Counted from the first letter of the stretch, positions 29,911 to 42,711 are shown. The stretch: DNA of 64,000 bases from Gloeomargaritales cyanobacterium VI4D9 (GCA_927797885.1 OV696605.1:1215157-1279156), one strand, 5' to 3'. Made by a program: numbers and translations. The notes: generated from the letters alone by a model not told the origin.

Positions 29911-29928
29911 CTACAGCCTGTTCGCAAA

Positions 29929-30147
29929 TTAAAGGATATAAAAAATCGTGTTTTCAAGGCTTGACCTCAATGGGGTTAGAACCAGTGGGTTTACAACCGT
30001 ATCCATAAGCCCCATTTTTCCCTTAGCAATTACAGTCTATTTATCAATTAAAGGATGCAAAAAGCCTCGATTATTCCAAAGGCTTACGATGATTGACCTA
30101 GGGCAAGTGGGGTTCAACTGTATCCCATAACCACTCCAAAGACTGTA
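29929..30147 (+). repeat. family-D tandem repeats (two units)
   Basis: Two diverged units start at about 29929 and 30046, a period near 117 bp. Each begins ATTAAAGGAT and contains a GGGTT(C/T)(A)CAAC(T/C)GTATCC block. The second unit (30046-30147) is roughly 85-90% identical to a third at 31997-32098. No open frame fits them and they have no terminal inverted repeats. They are not CRISPR repeats. Confidence 0.65.
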
Positions 30148-30154
30148 TCAATAA

Positions 30155-30344
30155 TCTAGGAGCCATCGGTACGTAGGAAAAGTAGCTTCCAGCAGGCTTA
30201 CCATGCGATTACCGTTTCAATCTTTGATGGGATTGCCATATTAATCAGCTTAATATATGGGTATGGGCACCTCTATTAATTCACAGCTATTACCTGTGGC
30301 GTCATTATTTAGGATTGCTACATTGTGATTCTAGGCTTTAGCTC
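30155..30344. repeat. mixed repeat debris upstream of the MoxR gene end
   Basis: A family-C copy runs from about 30155 to 30245 (GATTACCGTTTCAATCTTTG ending at GGGATTGCCATA). A solo family-B end (GGGCACCTCTATTAATTC) lies at 30266 and a solo family-A end (TTTAGGATTGCTA) at 30307-30319. No gene is visible between 29620 and 30344. Confidence 0.6.
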
Positions 30345-31283
30345 CTACACCGGCAAAGGAATTTCGGCGACCAAGTCCCGGAGAATCGCCTCCGATTCCT
30401 GACGGTGGGTCTGGATGTCCTGCCCCCCACTGGCTAAAGAAAGCCGGTGCGCCAAAACCGGGACGAGCAGTTCCACCACATCATCCGGCACACAGTAGGC
30501 ACGCCCCTGCACCAACGCCCGTGCTTTGACCGCCCGCACCAACGCCAACGCCCCCCGGGTGGACACCCCCGCCCGGAGCATTTTCGCCGTCCGAGTCGCC
30601 GTCACCACCTGCAAAATATAATCCACCAAAGACTCATCCAAAGTAATCTGATCCACCTGGGCTTGCAGGGTTAACAATTCCTGCAAAGAAAGCACGGTTT
30701 GCAATTGCTCCACCGGTTCATTTTGTTGCCGATTCATCAACAATTTTTTTTCAATATCCCGGTCAGGATAGCCAATGGACAAACGCATCAAAAACCGATC
30801 TAATTGGCTTTCGGGCAGGGGGTAGGTGCCGTGGTATTCAATGGGATTTTGGGTTGCCAACACGATAAAGGGTTGGGGTAGGGCATAGGTTTGGTCATCC
30901 AAAGAGACCCGTTGTTCCGCCATCGCTTCCAACAAAGCACTCTGGGTACGGGGGGAGGTGCGATTGATCTCATCCGCTAGGATCACATTGGCAAAAATGG
31001 GACCAGGGCGAAATTCAAAAGTGGCTTGATTCCGGTCAAAAATCGTCACCCCCAAAATATCGGCGGGCAATAGATCACTGGTGAATTGAATCCGCTGAAA
31101 TTTACCGCCAATACTCCGGGCAATCGCTTGGGTTAAGGTGGTTTTGCCCACCCCCGGCACGTCCTCAATTAGGATATGTCCCCCGGCAACCACCGCCATT
31201 ACCACCCGCTCCACCACCTGGGGTTTGCCAAGAAATACAGAAGAAATATTGGCAGTTAATTTGGCAATGGGATGGTCACTCAT
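30345..31283 (-). CDS. MoxR-family AAA+ ATPase
   Basis: 312 residues from MSDHPIAKLTANIS. Walker A is EDVPGVGKTTLTQAIA, Walker B is ILADEINRTSP, followed by sensor 1 ATQNPIEYHGTYPLPESQLDRF. The C-terminal AAA lid carries GASPRA-like GVSTRGALALVRAVKARA. MoxR ATPases act as chaperones in maturation of other proteins, often with DUF58/VWA partners, which are absent here. The start overlaps the stop of the upstream secreted protein gene by 4 bases (ATGA). Confidence 0.92.
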   Translation of the reverse strand: MSDHPIAKLTANISSVFLGKPQVVERVVMAVVAGGHILIEDVPGVGKTTLTQAIARSIGGKFQRIQFTSDLLPADILGVTIFDRNQATFEFRPGPIFANVILADEINRTSPRTQSALLEAMAEQRVSLDDQTYALPQPFIVLATQNPIEYHGTYPLPESQLDRFLMRLSIGYPDRDIEKKLLMNRQQNEPVEQLQTVLSLQELLTLQAQVDQITLDESLVDYILQVVTATRTAKMLRAGVSTRGALALVRAVKARALVQGRAYCVPDDVVELLVPVLAHRLSLASGGQDIQTHRQESEAILRDLVAEIPLPV

Positions 31284-31876
31284 GGGGAGCTTGGGGGAGG
31301 GGGGGCAAAAACCTGTTGCCATGAGCGTACCGTATTTACCCCAATTTCGCTATCAATCAATTCCCCCGCTTCTGTGACCAACCGCATTGGGACTTTCGCT
31401 TCCGGGGCTTGCTGGAGTGCCATTGCCAACTCGGCAGGGATGGGAAATGTATTATTCTGCCCTTGGGTCAAGAACCAATTGGTATTGCCAATTTTCAAAA
31501 CTGCTTCGGTAATTTTGCGACTGGTATCAACTTGTCCACAACTAAAGCCCCCCACCGGAAAGTAAAAAATATAACCCACATAGGCACGGGTACATTGGGT
31601 ACCGAATCCCACCAAAAACCGCACCCTTTGGGGTTGCCACAAACTCAAAACCGTCACCCGGGGAATGTCCCCCCGACTAAATTCATGACGGTCAAATACC
31701 CCTACATTTTCCCCCTCAAAGGGGTCATTCACGCGCACGGGTTGAGACCAGGGCACCTGCATTCCCACGGCCAAGGCCGCCGATTCTACCACCGGCAATT
31801 TCGGGGTCGCCCCAGCTATCCCAGGTAGCATTCCTGACCCCGCCAGCAAAACCATCACGCCCCAACGCCACCGCAT
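31280..31876 (-). CDS. secreted protein of unknown function
   Basis: 198 residues with a clear signal peptide (MRWRWGVMVLLAGSGMLPGIAGA, cleavage near residue 23). The mature part has two cysteines (GTQCTRAY and GGFSCGQVD) that could form a disulfide, and a proline-rich C-terminus. No family is recognised. Translational overlap with the MoxR gene suggests one operon, so this protein may be a MoxR partner or simply share its regulation. Confidence 0.7.
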   Translation of the reverse strand: MRWRWGVMVLLAGSGMLPGIAGATPKLPVVESAALAVGMQVPWSQPVRVNDPFEGENVGVFDRHEFSRGDIPRVTVLSLWQPQRVRFLVGFGTQCTRAYVGYIFYFPVGGFSCGQVDTSRKITEAVLKIGNTNWFLTQGQNNTFPIPAELAMALQQAPEAKVPMRLVTEAGELIDSEIGVNTVRSWQQVFAPPPPSSP

Positions 31877-31996
31877 CGCCTGCCTGTAGTTCTCCCAAGG
31901 GAATTAGCATCTCTAACAATAGCATACGGGCACCCCTAGCCATTAGGTCATAGGGGCGCAACTGGGCAATCTCAAATGGGCACCTCGATTAGCTCG

Positions 31997-32098
31997 CAAT
32001 TAAGGATACAAAAAGCCTCGATTATCCTAAAGGCTTAGCATGATTGAACTACGGCAAGTGGGGTTCAACTGTATCCCATAACCACTCAAAAGACTGTA
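31997..32098 (+). repeat. family-D repeat, third copy
   Basis: Closely matches 30046-30147, including AAAAAGCCTCGATTAT and GTGGGGTTCAACTGTATCCC. A solo family-B-like end (GGGCACCTCGATTAGC) lies just to the left, and a family-B right end (AATCAATAAATAGAGGTACC) just to the right. Confidence 0.7.
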
Positions 32099-32202
32099 CC
32101 TAAAAATCAATAAATAGAGGTACCCTGTTGATTTCTTTGTCTAAAATACCAGTAAACCAGATGGAACAAAATAAGCAAGAATTTAGAACTGGATAATCAT
32201 TA

Positions 32203-32323
32203 GGACACCTCTATTAATTCATGGCTATTAAGAATGACCCCCGCGTTATTGATAATTGCCGACGAAAGAATGGGACTTCCAAGCCAGTCATGTAAGTACA
32301 AAAATCAATAAATAGAGGTTCCC
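32203..32323. repeat. family-B2 repeat, uninterrupted copy
   Basis: 121 bp with terminal inverted repeats GGACACCTCTATTAATTC and AATAAATAGAGGTTCCC. The middle (GACCCCCGCGTTATTGATAA) matches the interrupted copy at about 59138-59397 on the opposite strand. This copy therefore gives the empty site for the MITE nested there. Confidence 0.8.
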
Positions 32324-32452
32324 ATTAGTCGGCAGGTCTTTAAGTAAAAATGTGACAATCCCTGGAAAAGAATTCAATTTCATAGTTGTTTTATGTTTGG
32401 GTTTACAGGGGTTAGAATGCCATATTCTGACCCCTCTTTTTCTGCCTTTACC

Positions 32453-32553
32453 TATAGCAATCCTACTCAATTTAGAAACAAAAATTTTCCAGAGCTAAAT
32501 ACGGGGGCGGTGCCCCTGTGACCCCTGTTCCATTCTTATTTAGGATTGCTATA
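32453..32553. repeat. family-A MITE copy 4
   Basis: 101 bp with ends TATAGCAATCCTACTC and TTTAGGATTGCTATA, in the same orientation as the copy at 7831. The core GGGGGCGGTGCCCCTGTGAC is intact. It lies 22 bases beyond the end of the peptidase gene. Confidence 0.85.
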
Positions 32554-32574
32554 TATGTTTCAATACTTCTGGAA

Positions 32575-33717
32575 CTACTCCTCCTCTTCTTCCCATGTAC
32601 TCTCTTCATCCTCTTCCCCGTCAATCGTGTAATCGTAATCCCCATCCAAGGCATAGTCTTCGCATAACTCGTCCAAATCTTCTAAAAACTCATCCGGTTC
32701 ATGAATGGTCAACGAAAAATTACTAATCGTCAATAGATAACCATCCCCTTCTTCATTTGCTTCGTACTCATAGTCAAAGTAATAATCTTCCTCATCCTCA
32801 TCGGCGTATTCATCACACAGGGCATCTAAATCTTCGATAAATTCTTCCGGTTCATCCGTAATGATGTAAAAATCAAATAGGAGCAGTTCATCCTCTCCGG
32901 CAAAAAAAGATTCCGCATCCCCCCAATTATCCGGGCTAAATTCCAGGTCAGTCACCGATTTGATAATCCAGGAATCATGACCGTTAAATTCAGGATGAAT
33001 CACATATTTATAGGGAATATAACAATACCCCCGATCCCCCCACTCGGAACCCCAGGAATTGCGGACAATAAACATCTGGTCTTTGTCCGAATAACCGACG
33101 CACAACATGGCGTGCCAACCGTGGGTTTCCCGCACATGATCAGCGGCTTTGGGCAGGGGAACCCGTCCCCGATTGCGGGTCGCTTCATCAAAGGATTGAA
33201 AAGTGTTTAAGGCAAAAGCGATGGGATAGCCCTCCGCCAGGGTGTGCCGCCAATGGTCTAAATGGGTTTCGATTTGCTCCGCTTCGACAATTTTGAACCG
33301 CTCCGCTTCCGCATAGGCTTCCTCGTGGGGTTCATCGCAGATTAAGGCTTCATCATTCGGCCAGGTCGCTTCCGTACAGGCACCGTAGTCCACCAGGGCT
33401 TGAATGGCGGAAATCATGCGGGTGCCCTGGTCTTGGATGTCATCCCCATCCTGGCACCGGGCATTGTAATACACAAACAACCGGCTCACATCCCCCGCCT
33501 CCCCCAGGGCTTGTTTGGCGAGATATTCATAAGCCCCCACAAACGCATTCGCCACACAGCTATTGCCCACTTGGGATTCCACCGCCGTCATCCAGGGGCG
33601 CAAATCCACTTTGGGGGGCAGGTTTTGATAGGTGCCAATTGGGTGCTTTTTCGCTTGAGCCGGTGCCGGGGCGGCAATGTAACCCCCCAAACGGTAGGCA
33701 GATGCACGCAGGGACAT
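32575..33717 (-). CDS. C1 (papain-like) cysteine peptidase with acidic C-terminal tail
   Basis: 380 residues. The catalytic set of papain-like peptidases is complete: Gln49 and Cys54 in ESQVGNSCVANAF, His202 in THGWHAMLCVGY, and Asn220 in VRNSWGSEWG. No signal peptide is seen, so it may act inside the cell. Residues about 265-380 are extraordinarily rich in Asp and Glu and hold two diverged repeats, at about 288-310 (DEPEEFIEDLDALCDEY) and 338-358 (HEPDEFLEDLDELCEDY). Such a tail could bind Ca2+ or basic partners; this is inference. The substrate is unknown. Confidence 0.85.
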   Translation of the reverse strand: MSLRASAYRLGGYIAAPAPAQAKKHPIGTYQNLPPKVDLRPWMTAVESQVGNSCVANAFVGAYEYLAKQALGEAGDVSRLFVYYNARCQDGDDIQDQGTRMISAIQALVDYGACTEATWPNDEALICDEPHEEAYAEAERFKIVEAEQIETHLDHWRHTLAEGYPIAFALNTFQSFDEATRNRGRVPLPKAADHVRETHGWHAMLCVGYSDKDQMFIVRNSWGSEWGDRGYCYIPYKYVIHPEFNGHDSWIIKSVTDLEFSPDNWGDAESFFAGEDELLLFDFYIITDEPEEFIEDLDALCDEYADEDEEDYYFDYEYEANEEGDGYLLTISNFSLTIHEPDEFLEDLDELCEDYALDGDYDYTIDGEEDEESTWEEEEE

Positions 33718-33777
33718 GATTAGGGTTCCTCAAGTAGCGAGAATTTCCGATGCAGATGCAAACGAATTAGGTGCAGT

Positions 33778-34113
33778 TTACCCCTTTTGAGGACTCAGGG
33801 CAAAGCGAATGCGCCCCAGCCAAACTGCCCCACCATTCACTATCCCACACATCAGGCTCAGCCCCGCCAGGATAAAGGTGACCGGATGCACCACCCCCAG
33901 GTGGAACCAGGACAGGACGTGTAAGCACAACAACAGTCCACAACCCCAGGCGAAACCAGCAGTCAAAGGCATCCAGCGGCGTTGGGATGGGAACCACAAA
34001 GCCAGAACCGTGGCACCGGTGAAGCCAAACATCAGGGGCACAAAAGTACCGCAAATAGCAATACAATTGTCCCGTGACCAAGTATCCCACGTTGATATTA
34101 GCTGTTCAATCAT
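33778..34113 (-). CDS. small integral membrane protein, unknown function
   Basis: 111 residues with three or four hydrophobic helices (about 16-40, 49-70, 75-98). No family is recognised. It lies 60 bases upstream of the peptidase gene on the same strand and may be cotranscribed with it, which would place both in one unit; this is inferred from spacing only. Confidence 0.6.
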   Translation of the reverse strand: MIEQLISTWDTWSRDNCIAICGTFVPLMFGFTGATVLALWFPSQRRWMPLTAGFAWGCGLLLCLHVLSWFHLGVVHPVTFILAGLSLMCGIVNGGAVWLGRIRFALSPQKG

Positions 34114-34268
34114 GATTTGCTTAAGTATTTTTTACTAAAGGTTTATTCAGCATACCTTAATATCATCTAACCTTGGCTGGCATCGGTAAACCATATCTTC
34201 ACTGAAATTTCCGAATTTCCCCTTACCCCTGGGACGGCTGATGCTCGTTAGGCTCGATAACAGTGCCC

Positions 34269-34322
34269 TTGCCAGCGGACATAGCTCAGATATAATAAAT
34301 AGTTATGGGCATAAATAACTAT
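34269..34322 (+). promoter_or_regulatory. promoter of the ATP-grasp operon
   Basis: TTGCCA (34269-34274), a 16-base spacer and a perfect TATAAT (34291-34296) make a good sigma-70 promoter. Just downstream an inverted repeat (ATAGTTAT ... ATAAATAACTAT, about 34299-34322) covers the likely start site and could be an operator or a leader hairpin. Confidence 0.65.
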
Positions 34323-34360
34323 CAATAGCCCATCAATAATTTCTCATCGGTTATCTGGGA

Positions 34361-35818
34361 GTGGTTTTCCCTGTGAATTTTAGCAACTACGACCCATCCG
34401 GGTTTTATGATGAATGGTTTGTCCGAAAGGGGGAACCCCGTCCCGAAGTGCGGGTGTTGGTGGAGCGAATTAATCAGTTTCCGCCGGGGGAATTGCAACA
34501 GCGACAGCAGGCTGCCCAAGCGATTTTGATGCAGATGGGGGTGACGTTTCAAGTCTATAGTGAACCCAGTCAAAAGGAACGGATTTGGCCGTTTGATGTG
34601 ATTCCTCGGGTGGTGAATGCTCAGGAATGGGCATATCTGGAACGGGGCTTAAAACAACGCATTCAAGCCTTGAATTTATTTTTACAGGATATTTACCACG
34701 ACCAAAAAATTGTTAAAGATGGGGTGATTCCCCAGGATGTGATTGCTTCTTCCCAAGGGTATTTGTCCGCCTGTCAGGGGTTAACACCGCCGGGGGGAAT
34801 TTGGTGCCACATTACGGGTAGTGATTTGGTGCGGGATCACCAGGGAAATTGGTTTGTTTTGGAAGACAATTTGCGAGTACCGTCCGGGGTATCCTATGTG
34901 TTAGAAAATCGCCGGGTGATGAAAAATACTTTTCCAAAATTATTTCGGATGTTGGATATTTGCCCGACGGATGATTACCCAGGACATCTATTAGAAACTT
35001 TGTTAAATCTTGCCCCTGCTTATCTGGATCATCCCTGCGTAGTAGTGTTAACCCCTGGTGTGTATAATTCCGCCTATTTTGAGCATTCTTTTCTCGCCCA
35101 ACAAATGGGGGTAGAATTGGTGGAAGGGAGGGATTTGGTGGTGGTGGATGGCTATGTGCAAATGCGGACAACCCGGGGCTTAAAACGGGTGGATGTGATT
35201 TACCGCCGGGTGGATGATACGTTTCTTGATCCCCAGGTATTTAACCCCGATTCTTTGCTGGGAATTCCTGGGATTATGGAGGTTTATTGGCAGGGGAAAG
35301 TGGCACTTGCCAATGCCCCAGGAACCGGGGTAGCCGATGATAAGGTGGTTTATGCCTATGTGCCGGATATGATTCGCTATTATTTGGATGCGGAACCAAT
35401 TTTAGGGAATGTGCCCACCTATTTATGTTGGCGGGAACCGGATCGGGAATATGTGTTGAATCATCTGGAGGAATTGGTCGTCAAATCGGCGAATGAATCC
35501 GGGGGATATGGGATGTTGATGGGCAAAACGGCGACCCCTGAAGAACGGGCACAATTTTCAGAAAAAATCCAGCAATTCCCCCGCAATTTTATCGCCCAAC
35601 CCACCCTTTCCCTATCCCGGGTACCGACCATTGTCGGGGATCATTTTGAGGGTCGTCATGTGGATTTGCGTCCCTACATTTTGCATGGGCAAGAGATTTA
35701 TGTGCATCCGGGGGGGTTGACGCGGGTGGCGTTGAAAAAGGGTTCCCTGGTGGTCAATTCTTCCCAAGGGGGTGGCAGTAAGGATACTTGGGTGTTGGCG
35801 GGGGAGCGGTCATGTTAA
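34361..35818 (+). CDS. circularly permuted type 2 ATP-grasp protein
   Basis: 485 residues from GTG (a second GTG at 34373 is possible). Conserved blocks of the family are YDPSGFYDEWF near the start, FVLEDNLRVPSGVSYVLENR, and LVVKSANESGGYGMLMG with RHVDLRPYILHG near the C-terminus. These proteins are thought to ligate amino acids or peptides with ATP. It overlaps the alpha-E gene by 7 bases; that pairing is one of the most conserved contexts for both families. Confidence 0.92.
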   Translation: MVFPVNFSNYDPSGFYDEWFVRKGEPRPEVRVLVERINQFPPGELQQRQQAAQAILMQMGVTFQVYSEPSQKERIWPFDVIPRVVNAQEWAYLERGLKQRIQALNLFLQDIYHDQKIVKDGVIPQDVIASSQGYLSACQGLTPPGGIWCHITGSDLVRDHQGNWFVLEDNLRVPSGVSYVLENRRVMKNTFPKLFRMLDICPTDDYPGHLLETLLNLAPAYLDHPCVVVLTPGVYNSAYFEHSFLAQQMGVELVEGRDLVVVDGYVQMRTTRGLKRVDVIYRRVDDTFLDPQVFNPDSLLGIPGIMEVYWQGKVALANAPGTGVADDKVVYAYVPDMIRYYLDAEPILGNVPTYLCWREPDREYVLNHLEELVVKSANESGGYGMLMGKTATPEERAQFSEKIQQFPRNFIAQPTLSLSRVPTIVGDHFEGRHVDLRPYILHGQEIYVHPGGLTRVALKKGSLVVNSSQGGGSKDTWVLAGERSC

Positions 35819-36769
35819 GCCGGGTGGCGAATTCCATCTATTGGCTGAATCGCTACATTGAACGGGCGGAAAATGTGGCACGATTTGTGGATGTGAACTT
35901 AAATTTGATCCTGGATTTGCCCAACCAAAGCATGGCGCAGTGGGAACCGTTGGTGGTGGTGACGGGGGATTTAGCACTTTTTCAAGAGCGTTATGGACTG
36001 CCCACTCAAGAGCAGGTCATTCAGTTTTTGACCTTTGATATGAATTATCCCAATTCCATCGTTTCCTGCCTGTATGCCGCCCGGGAAAATGCCCGTTCCA
36101 TACGGGAAATTATTTCCTCAGAAATGTGGCAAGAAGTAAACTCTTTTTATTTCCTCGTCCAACAGGCGGCTGAATGTGGTCAAGAGGTGGATTTGAATCA
36201 GTTTTTTCAGGATGTGAAACTCGCCAGCCATCGGTTTGCGGGGGTGATGGATGCCACCATGTCCCATAATGAGGCGTGGCATTTTGGGCAGATAGGACGG
36301 CTATTGGAACGGGCGGATAAAACGACCCGAATTGTGGATGTGAAATATTATGTGTTACTGCCTTCGGTGCAGGATGTGGGGACAACTTTGGATGAAATTC
36401 AATGGATGGCTTTGCTCAAATCGGCGAGTGCCTATGAAATGTATCGGAAGCGGGGACGGCATTTGATTACCCCCCGGCAGGTGGCGGAATTTTTGCTCTT
36501 AAATCGGGAGTTTCCCCGTTCGGTGCTGTTTTGTTCACGGCAGATGCAGGCTTCCCTGTACCGGATCACGGGCACGGAATTAGATAATTGGCATACCGGG
36601 GTAGAACGGATTCTGGGACGGCTTTGTGCGGAATTGGAATATATTACCATTGATGAAATTATCCAGGGGGGTTTGCATGAATTTCTAGATCATTTACAGG
36701 TAGAATTCAATCGGTTAGACGATGCCATATTCAGAACTTTTTTTGCGGTGAATTTAGACCCGGTGACTC

Positions 36770-36783
<14 letters not shown>
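35812..36783 (+). CDS. alpha-E domain protein
   Basis: 323 residues starting MLSRVANSIYWLNRYIERAENVARF, the hallmark of the all-helical alpha-E (DUF403) family. ENARSIREIISSEMW and HNEAWHFGQIGRLLERADKT are further conserved blocks. It is the standard partner of circularly permuted ATP-grasp proteins and is predicted to act with them in making or attaching a small peptide. It overlaps genes on both sides (7 and 14 bases), so the three genes are translationally coupled. Confidence 0.92.
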
Positions 36784-39587
<2,804 letters not shown>

Positions 39588-39590
39588 AGC

Positions 39591-40907
39591 GTGGTAGCCG
39601 GTTACACCTTAATATTGGTGATTCTGGTGTTGGGGGGCTTGATTGCCACCCTGGGAGACCGGATTGGTACCCGGGTGGGGAAAGCCCGCTTGAGTTTGTT
39701 CAAATTGCGGCCTCGCACCACGGCAGTCCTGGTCACCATTGCCACGGGCGGGGTGATTTCCGCCACCACCTTGGGGATACTTTTGGCCGCCGACCAGCAG
39801 TTGCGGGATGGGCTGTTTCGCCTGCACCAAATTCAGGAAGACCTGGAACGGGTGGAAAAGCAAAAAAATACAGCCCAAACCGAATTGGCTACCGCCCTCA
39901 CCCAACTCCAACGCACCCAAGCCCAACTCCAGGCCGCCGACCGGAATGTGAAGGCAATTGAAGCCAAACTCGCCCAGGTCAACCGCAACTACCAAAACGC
40001 CTTAGCCAAGTTAGCCACCGCTGAGCAGGAATCCCGCACCCTGGAAGCCCAGATTCAAGAACTAAAACAGGACCGGGGGCAACTGCAAGCCCAACTGCAA
40101 CAGGCCCAAGCCCAGGTCGCCCAAGCCCGTGCCCAGGCGGAACGGCTCCGCCGAGAAGGGCAACAACTGCAAACCAGCATCGCCCAATTGGAACTGGTGC
40201 GGGGGCGGTTGGAGCAGGAAATCGGTCAACTGCGCCAGGGAAATGTGGCGATCCGGCGGGAACAGGTTCTAGCCACAGCCACCATCCGGGCGATTTATGA
40301 TAAGGAATTGGCGCGCCAAGCGGTGGAACAAACCCTCCAGGAAGCCAGTCGGGTCGCCGGGTGTCTGGGGCAAAGTCAGAGTCCGCCGGAGGTGTGCCTC
40401 AGTCAAACCAACGTCAGCATTCCCAATCCCCCCCGGATTCGCATCAGTACCACCGAAGTCAATAATCTGGTCAATACCCTCAGCAACGGTCGGGACTATG
40501 TGATGCGGGTGTTGGCATCCGCCAATTATTCCAGTGGGGAACCGGAAGTGGGGGTCTTTACCGACCTGACCCCCAATCGGCTGATTTTTCCCGCCGGGGC
40601 GGTGGTGGCGCAGATTCCCCTGGACTTAGGGACGATGGATGAACCAGCGATTCTCAGCCAGTTGGACCGGTTGTTCCTGGCTTCCAATCTCCGTGCCCGC
40701 CAGAGTGGCATCCTCGCCGACCCTTTGACCAACAAGGTGGGTTCCTTTAGCCAGGTGGCGCTGGTGCAATTTGTGGAACAGTTGCAAAATCTCAAGGGGG
40801 TGGTGCAGGTACAATCCGTGGCTCGCCGTCCCATCTATACCGCTGGCCCGTTGGACATCCAATTGGTGGCGGTACAAAACGGGGAAGTGGTTTTGCGTTC
40901 CAGTTGA
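39591..40907 (+). CDS. DUF3084 coiled-coil membrane protein
   Basis: 438 residues from GTG, 3 bases after the ligA stop. Two N-terminal membrane segments (about 4-22 and 45-68) flank a RIGTRVGKARLSLFKLRPR loop. A long Gln/Ala-rich coiled coil (about 75-220) and a C-terminal globular DUF3084 region (about 240-438) follow. This family is conserved in cyanobacteria, with unknown function. Probably cotranscribed with ligA. Confidence 0.88.
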   Translation: MVAGYTLILVILVLGGLIATLGDRIGTRVGKARLSLFKLRPRTTAVLVTIATGGVISATTLGILLAADQQLRDGLFRLHQIQEDLERVEKQKNTAQTELATALTQLQRTQAQLQAADRNVKAIEAKLAQVNRNYQNALAKLATAEQESRTLEAQIQELKQDRGQLQAQLQQAQAQVAQARAQAERLRREGQQLQTSIAQLELVRGRLEQEIGQLRQGNVAIRREQVLATATIRAIYDKELARQAVEQTLQEASRVAGCLGQSQSPPEVCLSQTNVSIPNPPRIRISTTEVNNLVNTLSNGRDYVMRVLASANYSSGEPEVGVFTDLTPNRLIFPAGAVVAQIPLDLGTMDEPAILSQLDRLFLASNLRARQSGILADPLTNKVGSFSQVALVQFVEQLQNLKGVVQVQSVARRPIYTAGPLDIQLVAVQNGEVVLRSS

Positions 40908-41068
40908 GTTGCATCAGGTTCCTGGTCAGCGGCGGCAGATCGGTCTTGCCTCATAACCAGCATCTGCAATACCGTCCGCCACACTAGGGTCGTTGTGCTA
41001 CCACAGTGACAGAGAGTTTCAACTTCATAATGCTATACTAGCAGGGTGGTAAACATTGATTACGTCAA

Positions 41069-41748
41069 ATGCCAGAAGCCTGCCCTAAATGCGGACATGA
41101 GAACATCATCAAACATGGCTTTATCCTCCAGAAGCAGAGATACAAATGTAAAAGCTGTAACTATCAGTTCACCACCACCAATCGAGAGCGTGGTAAGCCC
41201 AAATGGATGAAGGTCATGGCAATTTTACTCTACGTTAGTGGCTTATCCATGAATGCCATCGCCCAGTTGTTTAATGTTTCTGCCCAGGCCGTACTCAACT
41301 GGGTTAGGGACTACGCTAAGGCTCATTGTGAAAAGCCAGAACCAGGCAGTGCTGTTGTAGTAGGACTTGACGAGTTTTGGCATTTTATTGAGTCCAAAAA
41401 GAAAAGTTATGGATATGGAAAGCTTATGATCGCCATCGAGGTAGACTCATTGACTGGGAACTGGGAGGTCGTGATCGTTAAACTTTGAGGAAGTTGTTAG
41501 ATAGACTAGCACAGTGGCAGGTAACCGTTTACTGTACAGATCATTGGGAAGCCTACGCCAGTGAGCTAGAGGCGCATCAGGTAGAGACAAAGACAGAGAC
41601 AAGGAATGCACAACAATATGGTTGCGCCACGCTTGGCTATCAGATCATCGTCATTGGTTTGCGAGATTTTGTCGTCAGTCCAAGGTGGCCTCCAAAAGTA
41701 AGGAAATGGCTGAATTACAGTCTTTTCTTTTATTATGGGGTACAGTAG
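41069..41748 (+). pseudogene. IS1-family transposase, frameshifted and truncated
   Basis: The first part (MPEACPKCGHENIIKHG) is the IS1 zinc-finger/HTH domain, ending at an early stop at 41486. After a frameshift RKLLDRLAQWQVTVYCTDHWEAY continues the DDE domain. A further shift gives RHWFARFCRQSK and SKSKEMAELQSFLL. The 3' end runs directly into the IS630 remnant at 41738. At least two frame changes make it inactive. Confidence 0.85.
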
Positions 41749-42614
41749 CAACATTTGGCAAACCAATTTGCAAAAGAAGAAGAATTAATTAATAACAAAG
41801 ATGCTTGGATAATTGACTGTATATCCTTTACTGGTGAATCATGAAACTGTCGAATAAAATTCTTTAGAACTGACCACATCATTTCCATTGGATTAAATTC
41901 TGGTGAATACACAGGGAGATACAATAGACGAGCACCGGTCTGGCTAATCATCTGTTGTACTTCTATGGCTTTATGACTATTCAAGTTGTCCATAATTACC
42001 ACCTTCTTCTCATTTAATTTTGGGCATAATTCTGTTTTCACAAATTCTAAAAAATCCTGTTTCTTCATGGAGCCTTTGATGATTTTATGACAAACAACGC
42101 CCTCCACAGATATAGCACCGATTAACGTGTATTTCTGACCCTTGTTTTTCTGGCGATAACTATAAACTTTTTTCCCTTGTAAACTCCATGCAACTTTCCT
42201 CTCCATGCCCTCCCAGGTTGCTGTTTCATCTACGGCAACTATATCTTCGGCTGGAACGCTTCCAATCTTATGCCAGTATCCTAAGCGTTCTGCACAACTT
42301 CACTCTTGGCTTTTTCACTGCGGAATGTCTTTTTTTTTAGAGTGATTTTATGCTTTTTCAAGAAAGAATGCAATGTGCTAATACTCACTTCCTAGCCTTT
42401 CTCCGATTATCTCAACATATTGCCACAAACACTTATCTGGATACTCTTCAACAATGGCTAAAATCTCAACTTGATTTTGTTCTAAAATTCCAACTCGCTA
42501 TGCCTCCGGCACGGCGCAACCTAACATCCCTACTTTCTTAGGTGTTAAGTCTTGAGTCTGTTTATACTGTTGTACGAGGCGATGTACTGTCCTTTTAGTT
42601 ACCAATGGCTTCGC
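41733..42614 (-). pseudogene. IS630-family transposase, frameshifted
   Basis: The C-terminal 157 residues are intact and contain the DDE motifs VIMDNLNSHKA and YLPVYSPEFNPMEMMW. Upstream on the minus strand the N-terminal HTH part (KPLVTKRTVHRLVQQYKQT) can be read but is broken by several stops and a small palindromic insert (GCCTCCGGCACGG). The 5' end is cut by the IS5 terminal repeat at 42615. IS630 elements use TA target sites, as do the family-A MITEs here. Confidence 0.85.
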
Positions 42615-42711
42615 TATAGAACCTGTTTGCAATCATTTTAAGGGCACCTCTATTAATTGATTTTGGGAGGGATTTATGAGATGATTACTACTAACGACGT
42701 GGAGAGAAAAA

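Noticed and set aside
29929-30147. Possible CRISPR array because of repeated blocks with a regular period
   Set aside because: Only two diverged units of about 117 bp, with no short identical repeats or unique spacers, and a similar unit lies alone 2 kb away. No cas gene is nearby.
31725-31961. Extra minus-strand gene upstream of the secreted protein gene
   Set aside because: It lies mostly inside the secreted-protein gene in another frame and shows no family resemblance.
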